Assembly: GCF_003112535.1 (NCBI RefSeq)
Contig: NZ_BEWA01000007.1
Location: 248,001 to 312,000 of the forward strand
Origin: Streptomyces rishiriensis
GTDB taxonomy: Bacteria > Actinomycetota > Actinomycetes > Streptomycetales > Streptomycetaceae
Length of the DNA: 64,000 nt
Direction: 5' to 3'
In this document: positions 1 through 9,416 of the stretch, piece after piece
How the letters are laid out: every line of letters begins with the position of its first letter
Numbering within the stretch: the first letter of the stretch is position 1
Position numbers and translations under genes: made by a program
Notes under the pieces: model-generated
What the model was told of the DNA's origin: nothing
Seen by the model: the letters and a program-made list of their open reading frames with translations, nothing else
Databases searched by the model: none

Positions 1-1017
1 CTGCTGCTCATCATCGCCTGGCGCAACGGCCGTACCGAGCGCTCGGCCCAGACCCGGCGCGCGACGCGCTGGGTGGTCTCCGTCTACGCGGGCGTGGTGG
101 TCGCCCTGTGGGTGCTCTTCGCGCTGGCCGACGTGCCCGTGGAGCGGATCCGGGACCTCGACACGTACTACGCCAACACCCCGTACATGCGCGAGGAGAT
201 CCTGCTCTACCTGCTCGCGCACACGGTGGCCTGCTCGGTCACCGCCCGGCTGGTGTGGAACTGGAGCCGCACCGAGGGCCTCGACGCCTGGCTGCGCTGG
301 GGGCTGCGCTTCCTGGGGGCGGGCTATGTGACCAACCTGCTGTTCAGCGCGGCCAAACTGACAGCCGTCGCGGCCCGTTGGACCGGGCACGACCTTGACT
401 GGCTGAACACGAGCATCGCGCCGTCGGCGGCCTGCATCGCCGCCACGCTGGTCGCGGTCGGCTTCATCGTGCCGCACGCCGGCCAGTATCTGCAGGAGCG
501 CTGGCGGGTACGCCGCCGGCACCGGAGCCTGAAGCCGCTGTCCCGGCTGATGCGGACCGTCACCGGCGGACGCGAGCCGTTCGACCTGCGGGCCACCCCC
601 GAGCTGCGGCTGATCCGCCGCGAGACGTTCATCCGCGACGCGCTCCTGCAACTGGCCCGCCATCTGGACGACGGCCTGCGCGCCCGGTCCTACGACGCCG
701 CCGTCGCCCTCGGCTTCGAGCGCGGCCGGGCGCAGGCTCTGGCCGCGGGCGTCGCGCTGCTGGACGCCGTCGAGGCGAGGGAGCGGTCGCAGCGCGGCCC
801 GGTGGCGCAGGAAGCTCCCAAGCCCCCGCGGGCCGACGCCCGGACCGCCTCCCCCGCCTCCCCAGTCACCCCCGCCGCTTCCTCCTCAGGTCCGGACACC
901 ACCTACCTCCTGCGGGAGATCCAGGCCGTGTCCCGCGTCCTTCGCCACCCCGTCGACCTCCAGGCGGTCCGCAACCACGCGGCCGCCCCGGCAGAGAGCA
1001 TGTCCACGCATGAGTGA
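1..1017 (+). CDS. MAB_1171c-type membrane protein (5' end outside window)
   Basis: The frame is open to base 1, so the true start lies upstream. At least three or four hydrophobic segments are visible, around window codons 25-42, 60-75, 95-120 and 135-155. A basic, Arg-rich cytoplasmic C-terminal domain of about 150 residues follows, and the last 60 residues are Ala/Pro-rich. This layout (membrane helices followed by a DUF6545-like soluble tail) fits the MAB_1171c family of putative transporters, whose substrate is unknown to me. The stop overlaps the start of the next gene by 8 bp, so the two are probably translationally coupled. Family assignment is from general resemblance. Confidence 0.7.
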   Translation: MLLIIAWRNGRTERSAQTRRATRWVVSVYAGVVVALWVLFALADVPVERIRDLDTYYANTPYMREEILLYLLAHTVACSVTARLVWNWSRTEGLDAWLRWGLRFLGAGYVTNLLFSAAKLTAVAARWTGHDLDWLNTSIAPSAACIAATLVAVGFIVPHAGQYLQERWRVRRRHRSLKPLSRLMRTVTGGREPFDLRATPELRLIRRETFIRDALLQLARHLDDGLRARSYDAAVALGFERGRAQALAAGVALLDAVEARERSQRGPVAQEAPKPPRADARTASPASPVTPAASSSGPDTTYLLREIQAVSRVLRHPVDLQAVRNHAAAPAESMSTHE

Positions 1018-2500
1018 GCCCTCCACCCCCGCCAGAACCGCCGTAGTGCTGGGGGGATCCCATGCGGGCATGCTCGCCGCACGCGCCCTGAGCGGCTTCG
1101 CCGACCGGGTCGTCGTGATCGAGCGGGACGTGCTGCCCGACGGCCCGGCGCCCCGCCGGGGTCTGCCCCAGGCACGCCACGCCCACATGCTGTGGTCGGG
1201 CGGGGTGCGGGCCGTGGAGGAACTGCTGCCGGGCGTCACCGAGGCCCTGCGGGACGCCGGTGCGCGCCGGTCGCCGGTCACGACCGACATGGTCGTCATG
1301 GGCCCGCGGGGCTGGTTCCGCCGCTGGCCCGAGTCCCACCACGTGATCCTCGCCGGACGCGATCTGCTCGACGCGACGATCCGCGCCCGGGTGCTCGCCG
1401 ACGAGCGGATCGAACTGCTCGCCGGGGCGGAGGCGACGGGTCTGGTGGGGGACGCCGGGGCCGTCACGGGAGTGCGGGTGCGGACGCGGGTCGGGAGGGA
1501 CGGACGGGACGGCCCGGAAACCGGCCCCAGCGACTCGGCGTCCGGCCCGGCGAACGACTCGGCGTCCGGTCCGGAGCGGATCGTGCCGGCCGCCCTGGTC
1601 GTCGACGCGACCGGGCGGGGCTCGCGGGCGGCCGGGTGGCTCCAGGACCTCGGGCTGCCCGCGGTGGAGCGGCGCGAGGTGGACTCGGGGCTGGCCTACG
1701 CGAGCCGGCTCTATCTGGCGCCCGAGCAGGCCCGCTCCGGGTATCCGATCGTCAACGTGCAGCCCGACCCTCGGGACGGCCGTCCGGGCCGGGCGGGGTT
1801 CCTGCTGCCCATCGAGGACGGTCGCTGGATCGTGACCCTCAACGGCACGCGGGGCGGCGAACCGACCGCCGAGAACGACGATTTCGTCCGCTTCGCGCGC
1901 GAGGAGCTGCGCCACCCGGTCATCGGGGAGCTGCTGGACCGGGCCGAGCCGCTGTCGGACGTGTCGTACACCCGGGCCACGGTCAATCGCCGCAGCTACT
2001 ACGAGCGGATGGCGGCCTGGCCGGAGAACTTCGCCGTCCTCGGCGACGCGCTGGCCGCGTACAACCCGCTCTACGGCCACGGTCTCGCGGTCGCCGCCCA
2101 GAGCGCGGTGGCGTTGCGGGAGGCCGTCCGGCGGCACGGTTGGGGATCGGCCGGGCTGTCCCGCCGCGTCCAGCGGGCGGTGGCCCGCCCGGCCGGCGCC
2201 GCCTGGGACCTCGCCGTCGGCCAGGACGTGTTCTATCCGGGCTCGACGGAGAACGGGCCCACGCTCCGCGACCGGCTCCTGGCCGCGTACGTGGGCCGTC
2301 TCATGCTCACGGCCACCGGCAGCGGCCGGATCGCCCGCCGGCTGACCGACGTGACGTCGCTGGAGCGGGGCCCGCAGGTCCTGCTGACCCCGACGGTCCT
2401 GCTGGCCGCCACCGCCGGCCCCCTCAAGCGGCCCCTCACCGGCCCGCCGCTGACCCCCTCCGAGCTCGAAAGGGCGGGCCTGCGAGCGGGCCCGGGGTAG
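1010..2500 (+). CDS. FAD-dependent oxidoreductase / monooxygenase-like
   Basis: A 496-residue flavoprotein. The N-terminus carries an FAD-binding Rossmann motif (VVLGGSHAGMLAARAL, residues about 12-27), followed by an acidic residue after strand 2 (VIERD). A second FAD contact of the GDALAAYNPLYGHG type sits near residue 345. The fold is that of the p-hydroxybenzoate hydroxylase / geranylgeranyl reductase superfamily. A short low-complexity insertion (Asp/Ser/Gly/Pro-rich) at about residues 164-190 probably forms a surface loop. The ATG overlaps the end of the upstream membrane-protein gene, suggesting an operon. The substrate cannot be told from sequence. Confidence 0.85.
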   Translation: MSEPSTPARTAVVLGGSHAGMLAARALSGFADRVVVIERDVLPDGPAPRRGLPQARHAHMLWSGGVRAVEELLPGVTEALRDAGARRSPVTTDMVVMGPRGWFRRWPESHHVILAGRDLLDATIRARVLADERIELLAGAEATGLVGDAGAVTGVRVRTRVGRDGRDGPETGPSDSASGPANDSASGPERIVPAALVVDATGRGSRAAGWLQDLGLPAVERREVDSGLAYASRLYLAPEQARSGYPIVNVQPDPRDGRPGRAGFLLPIEDGRWIVTLNGTRGGEPTAENDDFVRFAREELRHPVIGELLDRAEPLSDVSYTRATVNRRSYYERMAAWPENFAVLGDALAAYNPLYGHGLAVAAQSAVALREAVRRHGWGSAGLSRRVQRAVARPAGAAWDLAVGQDVFYPGSTENGPTLRDRLLAAYVGRLMLTATGSGRIARRLTDVTSLERGPQVLLTPTVLLAATAGPLKRPLTGPPLTPSELERAGLRAGPG

Positions 2501-2525
2501 CGGCCCGGGTCGGCGCGGCCGGCCG

Positions 2526-3377
2526 TCAGCCGGCGAAAGCGGGCTGGGCCAGGCCCTTGCCGGCGTTCGCTATCACCAGGAGCGAGCCCGCGACCGGGTG
2601 CGGGGCCGTCAGGCCGACCCGGGCCGTGGTGACGTACAGGTCCGTCAGGCCGGCGCCGCCGAAGGCGCACGCGGTGACCCTCGGGGTGGGCAGGGTGATC
2701 ACCCGGTCGAGTTCGCCGGCCGGGGTGTACCGGCGGACCGCTCCCCCGTCCCACAGGGCCACCCACACGCAGCCGTCGGCGTCCACGGTGAGGCCGTCGG
2801 GGAAGCCTGCGCCGTCCTCGACGGAGACGAAGGGGCGGCGGCCGCTCACCCTGCCGTCCGCCGAGCAGTCGAAGACGTCGACACGGCGCGTCGGCGAGTC
2901 GATGTAGTACATCAGCGTGCCGTCCGGGCTCCAGCCCGTGCCGTTGCTCACCGCCACGTCGTCGAGGATCAGCTCGGCCGAGCCGTCGCCGGCGAGCCGG
3001 GACAGCGTGCCGCCGCCGGGCGCCTCGTCGTAGCGCATGGTGCCGGCCCAGAGGGAGCCGTCGGGCGCCACCGCGGCGTCGTTGGCGCGACGGCCGGGCA
3101 CCGGCTCGTGGCGCAGCCAGCGGAAGGCGCCGTCGGGGTCGAGCAGGCCCACCCCGTCCCGGAGGTTGAGGACGAGCCCGCCGCCCGCCCGGGGCTTGGC
3201 CGCGCCGACGTGCTGGTCGGTCGCCCGGACCGTGCGACCGCCGGTGGCGGGGTCGTAGGTGTGCAGGCGGGAGCCGAGTATGTCGATCCAGAGCAGCCGG
3301 CCGGTGGCCGGGTCCCAGGTCGGCCCCTCGCCGAGGGTCGCCTCGGCCCGCACGGCCACCTCGTACGGCGTCGTCAT
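2526..3377 (-). CDS. SMP-30/gluconolactonase family beta-propeller lactonase
   Basis: A 283-residue protein with the SMP-30/LRE signature. The metal-ligand Glu is in the N-terminal EGPTWD motif. A central SNGTGWSPDGTLMYYIDS segment carries the conserved Asn/Asp, and a DGLTVDADGCVWVALW strand provides the second Asp. Family members hydrolyse sugar lactones such as gluconolactone using a divalent metal. The start codon overlaps the stop of the upstream IclR regulator (ATGA), so the two are co-transcribed; the regulator probably controls a sugar-acid pathway in which this enzyme acts. Pathway assignment is inferred. Confidence 0.9.
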   Translation of the reverse strand: MTTPYEVAVRAEATLGEGPTWDPATGRLLWIDILGSRLHTYDPATGGRTVRATDQHVGAAKPRAGGGLVLNLRDGVGLLDPDGAFRWLRHEPVPGRRANDAAVAPDGSLWAGTMRYDEAPGGGTLSRLAGDGSAELILDDVAVSNGTGWSPDGTLMYYIDSPTRRVDVFDCSADGRVSGRRPFVSVEDGAGFPDGLTVDADGCVWVALWDGGAVRRYTPAGELDRVITLPTPRVTACAFGGAGLTDLYVTTARVGLTAPHPVAGSLLVIANAGKGLAQPAFAG

Positions 3378-4147
3378 GCCACGCTCCGGTATCCCAGCAG
3401 TTCGGACAGTTCGGCCGCGCCCTTCGCGGCGAGCTGCTCCAGCTCCGCGCGGCGCTCGTCGCTCCAGCGGATCATGGGGACGGAGATGGAGAGCGCGGCG
3501 ACCACCTGGCCCGTGCGGTCGCGCACCGGCGCCGCCACGCAGCTGACGTCCGGGTTGGACTCGCGGCTCTCGACCGCGACGCCCCGCTCGCGGATCTCGG
3601 CCAGGGCCTCGCGCAGCGCCCCGGGCTCGGTGATGCTGTTCGGCGTCATCCGCACGAGGTCGGCGTCGTCGGGGATGCGCGCGCTGAGCTCCGGATCGGG
3701 CAGCGAGGCCAGCAGCATCTTGCCGACGGAGGTGCAGTGGGCCGGGAGGCGCCGGCCCGCGGCCGAGACCATCCGGACCGCGTGGGTGGAGTCCACCTTG
3801 GCGATGTAGATGACGTCCGTGCCTTCCAGGATCGCCACGTGAACCGTCTCGTCACACGTTTCGGCGACCGTGCGGGCGACCTGCTGACCCTCGGCGGCGA
3901 GGTCGAGCTGCTCGGCGTAGCGGCTGCCGAGCTGGTACGGACGCACTCCTAGGCGGTACCGTCCGGGTTGTCCGGGGACGGGCACGATGTACGACCGCGC
4001 GGAGAGCGTGGTCACCAGTTCGTGCACGGTGGTGCGCGGAAGCTGGAGCTTGCGCACGATGTCGGGGGCGGAGAGCGAACCGTCCCCGTCGAGGAAGAGC
4101 TCGAGGATGTCGAGAGCTCGGGTCACGGCAGGTACGAGGCGTCCCAC
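3374..4147 (-). CDS. IclR family transcriptional regulator
   Basis: 257 residues with an N-terminal winged HTH (residues about 5-65, ending in the region that reads LPRTTVHELVTTL) and a C-terminal IclR effector-binding domain containing the typical GRRLPAHCTSVGKMLLA motif near residue 150. The start is a GTG preceded by a strong GGGAGGGGG ribosome site. Members bind small aromatic or sugar-acid ligands and usually repress adjacent catabolic genes and themselves. An 11-bp inverted repeat lies just upstream (4179-4225). It is the first gene of a two-gene operon with the SMP-30 lactonase. Confidence 0.93.
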   Translation of the reverse strand: MGRLVPAVTRALDILELFLDGDGSLSAPDIVRKLQLPRTTVHELVTTLSARSYIVPVPGQPGRYRLGVRPYQLGSRYAEQLDLAAEGQQVARTVAETCDETVHVAILEGTDVIYIAKVDSTHAVRMVSAAGRRLPAHCTSVGKMLLASLPDPELSARIPDDADLVRMTPNSITEPGALREALAEIRERGVAVESRESNPDVSCVAAPVRDRTGQVVAALSISVPMIRWSDERRAELEQLAAKGAAELSELLGYRSVA

Positions 4148-4178
4148 GACCGGCCCCCTCCCTTAGTCTGTGGTCGGA

Positions 4179-4225
4179 GCCTGTGTTCGAGATATCAACA
4201 GGCGATCGGCATGACGAACACAGGC
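4179..4225. promoter_or_regulatory. Inverted repeat upstream of iclR-type gene (candidate operator)
   Basis: Perfect 11-bp arms GCCTGTGTTCG (4179-4189) and CGAACACAGGC (4215-4225) are separated by 25 bp. A nested CCTGT/ACAGG pair also occurs within the left half. The element lies 32 bp upstream of the regulator's GTG, where IclR autoregulatory sites usually lie. Function is inferred from position and symmetry. Confidence 0.55.
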
Positions 4226-4308
4226 TGTCATAAGCCGTTGCGCCGGGCAATGGCCGGGAAACGCACGGTGGCCCCGGACGGTACCCGCCGTGGGCCAGGA
4301 TGGGACGC

Positions 4309-4899
4309 ATGCCGACCCAGAAACGCCTCGCCGGCTCGTTCACGGCCCTCGATTTCCAGTTGGTCCTGCTGCGCCGCATGGCCGACCACAACCCGGATCT
4401 GGTGGAGGACGCCCGCCATGACCTGGGCGTCTCCCTGACGCAGATGAGAGAGGCCAACAAACGTTGGCAGGCAATGGTCCACTCACCGCACACCAGGGGA
4501 ACGCTCGCCCGCTACCGCTCGGTCCTCGGCGAGCCCGAGTCGAGAATCGCCCGCCGGGTGGGCGACCTCGACTGCGAGGCCTGGCTGTGGCCCGTCTCCC
4601 TCTGGCCCGGCCTGCGCTTCGAGCTGCTGCTCGCCCCGACCGGCGCCGTCTGGAACGAGTGGCTGGTGCGCGCCCCGGGGGCCCGGCCGCCGTCCCTGGA
4701 GAGCCTCGACGACCTCACCCCCTGGTCCTGCACGATCGACGAGGTCGCCCTCGCCTTCGCCCCGGCCCGCCCCCTGGAGGGCACCGCCCCCAACCGCTGG
4801 GGGCTGGCCTTCACGGCGCCGGACGGACAGGGCGTGCGCCGGGAGGTGGTCGCCGAGTTCACCTGGGGCCTGCTCCAGCGGACGGCGACCAGGGAGTAG
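4309..4899 (+). CDS. Conserved hypothetical protein
   Basis: 196 residues, soluble, with no signal peptide or transmembrane segment. The N-terminal 60 residues are helical and basic, and the remainder is a Trp-rich alpha/beta domain. I do not recognise a named family. The ATG at 4309 is chosen because AGGA at 4297-4300 lies 8 nt upstream; an in-frame ATG at 4300 has no usable ribosome site. It is convergent with the ATP-grasp gene and divergent from the iclR-type gene. Codon use is typical of the window, so a real gene is likely. Confidence 0.65.
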   Translation: MPTQKRLAGSFTALDFQLVLLRRMADHNPDLVEDARHDLGVSLTQMREANKRWQAMVHSPHTRGTLARYRSVLGEPESRIARRVGDLDCEAWLWPVSLWPGLRFELLLAPTGAVWNEWLVRAPGARPPSLESLDDLTPWSCTIDEVALAFAPARPLEGTAPNRWGLAFTAPDGQGVRREVVAEFTWGLLQRTATRE

Positions 4900-4932
4900 C
4901 CCGACAGCCGACGGACGGGATCGAGGGGGCGG

Positions 4933-5837
<905 letters not shown>

Positions 5838-6014
5838 GACGGGCTCCTTCTTCGTACGACTGTCCGATCACCGGAAGGCTAGCAAGGCGGCTCGCACAGT
5901 GATCCGGATCAAACCCCCGCCCGGCCCGATCGCCCGCGCCGCGGGGTAGGAAGGTGCTGTCGTTCTCATTCGCCGTTCGCCGTTCACGGTTCGCCGTCCG
6001 CAAGGAGTATGCGC

Positions 6015-7484
6015 GTGACCCCTCTCTTCCCGGCCCTGTCGGACGATCCGTCCTCACGCCCCGCCCTGCGGTTCGGCGAGCGTTCCCTGACGTACGCGGA
6101 GCTCGCGGCGGCCGCCGGCGCCGTCGCCGGGCGGGTGCGGGGCGCGGGGAGGGTCGCCGTGTGGGCGACCCCCTCTCTGGAGACCGCCGTCGGGGTCGTC
6201 GGCGTGCTGCTCGCCGGGGCCGCCGCGGTGCCGTTGAATCCGAAGTCGGGCGACAAGGAGCTCGGGCACATCCTGTCCGACAGCGCGCCCGCCCTGGTGC
6301 TGGCGGCGCCGGGCGCGGAACTGCCCGCCCCGCTGCGGGGGCTGCGGCGGATCGACGTCGATGCCGGCTCCGGCTCCGGCTCCGACGTGCGCGGGGGAAC
6401 GGGCGCGCCGGCCGGTGCCGCCGTCGACGAGGAGGAGCCCGCCCTCGTCGTGTACACCTCCGGCACCACCGGGCCGCCCAAGGGCGCGGTCATCCCGCGC
6501 CGGGCGATCGCCACGACCCTGGACGCGCTCGCCGACGCCTGGCAGTGGACCGAGCAGGACGTCCTCGTGCACGGGCTGCCGCTGTTCCACGTCCACGGGC
6601 TGGTGCTGGGGGTCCTCGGGCCGCTGCGCCGGGGCGGGTCCGTGCGGCATCTGGGGCGCTTCGACACACAGGGCGTGACACGCGAGCTGAGCAGCGGCGC
6701 GACCATGCTGTTCGGGGTGCCGACGATGTACCACCGCATCGCCGAGGCGCTGCCCGCGGACCCCGCCCTGGCCAAGGCGCTCGCGGGGGCCCGGCTGCTG
6801 GTGTCGGGCTCGGCCGCGCTGCCCGTGCACGACCACGAGCGCATCGCGGCGGCGACCGGGCGGCGGGTCGTCGAGCGGTACGGCATGACGGAGACGCTGA
6901 TGAACACCGCCGTGCGGGCGGACGGCGAGGCCCGGGCCGGGACCGTCGGGGTGCCGCTGCCGGGTGTGGAGCTGCGGCTCGTGGAGGACGACGGGTCGGT
7001 CGTCGACGCCTTCGACGGGGAGAGCGTCGGGGAGATCCAGGTGCGTGGCCCGAACCTGTTCACCGAGTACCTCAACCGGCCGGACGCGACCGCCGCCGCC
7101 TTCACCGCCGACGGCTGGTTCCGCACCGGCGACGTGGCCGTGCGCGATCCCGACGGCTATGTCCGCATCGTGGGGCGCAAGGCCACCGACCTGATCAAGA
7201 GCGGTGGGTACAAGATCGGGGCCGGGGAGATCGAGAACGCGCTGCTGGAGCATCCGGGGGTGCGCGAGGCCGCGGTCACCGGCGAGCCGGACGCCGACCT
7301 CGGTGAGCGGATCGTCGCGTGGGTCGTGCCCGCGGACCCCGAGTCGCCGCCGCGGGAGGGTGAGTTGGCCGACCATGTGGCCGGCCGGCTCGCGCCGCAC
7401 AAACGGCCCCGCGTGGTGCGGTACCTCGACGCGCTGCCCCGCAACGACATGGGCAAGATCATGAAGCGGGCGCTGCCGTCATGA
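6015..7484 (+). CDS. matB: Malonyl-CoA synthetase (acyl-CoA ligase)
   Basis: 489-residue adenylate-forming enzyme. The P-loop-like motif is YTSGTTGPPKGAV (near residue 155), A5 reads ERYGMTET, A7 FRTGDVAV, A8 RIVGRKATDLIKSGGYKIGA, and the catalytic Lys lies in GKIMKRAL at the C-terminus. The whole sequence closely matches my memory of Streptomyces coelicolor MatB, including the N-terminal LFPALS and the LNPKSGDKEL segment. MatB makes malonyl- or methylmalonyl-CoA from the free diacid, ATP and CoA. GTG at 6015 is chosen because AAGGAG ends 7 nt before it; the ATG at 6009 would be only 1 nt from that site. It overlaps the carboxyltransferase gene by 4 bp. Confidence 0.92.
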   Translation: MTPLFPALSDDPSSRPALRFGERSLTYAELAAAAGAVAGRVRGAGRVAVWATPSLETAVGVVGVLLAGAAAVPLNPKSGDKELGHILSDSAPALVLAAPGAELPAPLRGLRRIDVDAGSGSGSDVRGGTGAPAGAAVDEEEPALVVYTSGTTGPPKGAVIPRRAIATTLDALADAWQWTEQDVLVHGLPLFHVHGLVLGVLGPLRRGGSVRHLGRFDTQGVTRELSSGATMLFGVPTMYHRIAEALPADPALAKALAGARLLVSGSAALPVHDHERIAAATGRRVVERYGMTETLMNTAVRADGEARAGTVGVPLPGVELRLVEDDGSVVDAFDGESVGEIQVRGPNLFTEYLNRPDATAAAFTADGWFRTGDVAVRDPDGYVRIVGRKATDLIKSGGYKIGAGEIENALLEHPGVREAAVTGEPDADLGERIVAWVVPADPESPPREGELADHVAGRLAPHKRPRVVRYLDALPRNDMGKIMKRALPS

Positions 7485-9007
7485 CGCCGGGACGTGCGAG
7501 CGCACGCGAGGTCATCGCCCTCGTCGCCGACGACTTCGTCCGGCTCCCGCACGAGGAACGGCCGTCGGCCCCGGACGGCCCGCTGGGCTGGCCCGGCTAC
7601 GACGCCGCCCGCGCCCGTGCGGCCGAGCGCACCGGCGAGTCGGAGTCGGTCGTGTGCGGCACGGCGACCGTCGGGGGCGTGCGGGCGGTCCTGATCGCCT
7701 TCGAGTTCGGCTTCCTGGGCGGTTCCCTGGGCGAGCGCACCGGCGATCTGCTGGTCGCGGCGTACACGTACGCCCGTGAACACCGGCTCCCGGTCGTGCC
7801 GTTGGTCGCCACCGGCGGCAGCCGGATGCAGGAGGGCATGCTCGCGCTGACCCAACTCCAGCGGGTGGCACGGCAGTCGGCGCTCACCAGGGAGGCGGGC
7901 CTGCCTCAGGTGGCGGTCCTGCGGGATCCCACGACCGGCGGCGGCTGGGCCACCCTGGGCGCGGGCGCCGACGTGGTGCTGGCGCTGCCGGGCGCCCAGG
8001 TCGGCTTCGCCGGCTCACGGGTCCGCCCGCCGGACGCCGATCCGGCCGCCTACACGGCGGAGGCACAGGTCGCCGTGGGCGCGGCGGACGCGGTGGTGCC
8101 CGCGGCGGAGCTGCGGGACGTGCTCGGCCTCTGGCTGCGCCTGCTGACCGACGGCGTCCCGCCGACGGCCCGCGTGTGCGCACCGGCCCCCGGCCCGCCG
8201 ACGCCCGCGGACCACCGTCCCGACGCGCCCGCCCCGTCGGACGCCTCAGGTGCGCGGACGGCGCCCGCCGTCGCCGCACCCGAGGACGGCTCGGGCGCCG
8301 GGGGCGAGGGCGGCTCGGGCGCTGGGGGCGATCCGGAGGCCGGGGGTGTCGTCGTGGGGGCGCCCGTTCCGGATGCTCTCGGGGAGGCCGGGCTGCCTGC
8401 CACCGGCTGGGCCGCCGTGCAGCGGGCCCGCTCGGCGGGGCGTCCGCGCGCGGGGGCCTATCTGGACGCCTACTTCACCCGCCGGCTCGCGATCTCCGGC
8501 GACCGGTGCGGCGGCGTCGACCCCGACGGGATGCTGTGCGGCTTCGGCGTCCACCAGGGCCGCACCGTCGCGTACGCGGCTCAGACGGGGGCGGCGACCC
8601 GGCCCGCCGGCTACCGCACTGCCGTCCGGCTGATCCGGCTCGCCGAGCGGCTCGGCATCCCCGTGCTCACCCTGGTGGACACCCCGGGCGCGGCCAATGA
8701 CGCCGAGGCGGAGCGTCAGGGCGCGGGCGCGGCGATCGCGGAGCTGTTCGGCGTGGTCGCCGCCGCGCGCATGCCGATCACCACGCTGGTGATCGGCGAG
8801 GGCGGCTCGGGCGGCGCGCTGGCCCTGGCGGCGCCGGGCCGGACCTGGGCCACGCCGGACAGCTACTTCTCCGTCATCGCCCCGGAGTCCGCGGCCGCGA
8901 TCCTCAAGCGGCCGCCCGCCGAGGCGGAGGCGACGGCCGACCAACTGCGCATCCGCCCGCAGGACTTGGCCGAACTGGGGGTGATCCGGGCCACGAACGC
9001 GCGGTGA
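7481..9007 (+). CDS. Fused AccD/AccA-type carboxyltransferase
   Basis: 508 residues containing two crotonase-fold halves. The N-terminal half (about 1-225) is AccD-like, with FGFLGGSLGE and TGGSRMQEGM. The C-terminal half (about 305-505) is AccA-like, with VDTPGAANDAEAERQGAG and the oxyanion-type GEGGSGGALALA. A Gly/Ala/Pro-rich linker of about 70 residues joins them. The AccD zinc ribbon is not seen. These proteins move a carboxyl group between biotin and an acyl-CoA, or act in malonate decarboxylases. The ATGA overlap with matB suggests co-translation and a shared role in malonyl-CoA supply; no biotin carboxylase or biotin carrier is nearby. Confidence 0.85.
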   Translation: MTPGRASAREVIALVADDFVRLPHEERPSAPDGPLGWPGYDAARARAAERTGESESVVCGTATVGGVRAVLIAFEFGFLGGSLGERTGDLLVAAYTYAREHRLPVVPLVATGGSRMQEGMLALTQLQRVARQSALTREAGLPQVAVLRDPTTGGGWATLGAGADVVLALPGAQVGFAGSRVRPPDADPAAYTAEAQVAVGAADAVVPAAELRDVLGLWLRLLTDGVPPTARVCAPAPGPPTPADHRPDAPAPSDASGARTAPAVAAPEDGSGAGGEGGSGAGGDPEAGGVVVGAPVPDALGEAGLPATGWAAVQRARSAGRPRAGAYLDAYFTRRLAISGDRCGGVDPDGMLCGFGVHQGRTVAYAAQTGAATRPAGYRTAVRLIRLAERLGIPVLTLVDTPGAANDAEAERQGAGAAIAELFGVVAAARMPITTLVIGEGGSGGALALAAPGRTWATPDSYFSVIAPESAAAILKRPPAEAEATADQLRIRPQDLAELGVIRATNAR

Positions 9008-9243
9008 AAGCGGGCCAATTGCGAGCACCGTCCGTGACCATGGGCGCGCACAGCGCGCAGCGCGCAGCCGCCGGCGTGCTGATCGGCTCCACGCTCGCCG
9101 AGCTCACCTCCGCGCGGGCCGCGGGCCTGCGTTTCGTCGGCCTCGCACGCAATCCCACCGCGGCCCGGGACCTGGCGCCAGCGGGCAGCGACGTCACGGT
9201 CCCCTCCCCCACCCCGGTGCTGGAAGCGGCCCGCGCCCTGTAG
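9004..9243 (+). pseudogene. C-terminal remnant of HAD-family phosphatase
   Basis: A 79-codon frame starting GTG, overlapping the carboxyltransferase stop. Its last 50 residues look like the end of a HAD phosphatase: a stretch that reads LTSARAAGLRFVGLARNP, followed by an Ala-Gly-Ser-Asp-Val segment, matches the family's usual motif-IV tail. The expected G-D-S metal-binding motif reads G-S-T, and the N-terminal nucleophile Asp and cap domain are absent. It is either a decayed fragment or a short protein derived from one. Confidence 0.45.
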
Positions 9244-9416
9244 CGCGTGCGCCTGCCCCTGTGCCCGGGCCCGGGCTTCCCGCTGCGCCCAGGCCGGTAC
9301 CCGTGCCCGTTCCCGGGCTTGCGCGCACCGGTGAGAATGCGTACCGAACGGGACCGAACTGCCTTAGGCTGACGCGAATTTGAAGATTTCGTGGAGATCG
9401 ATAGGTGGAATCGCGC

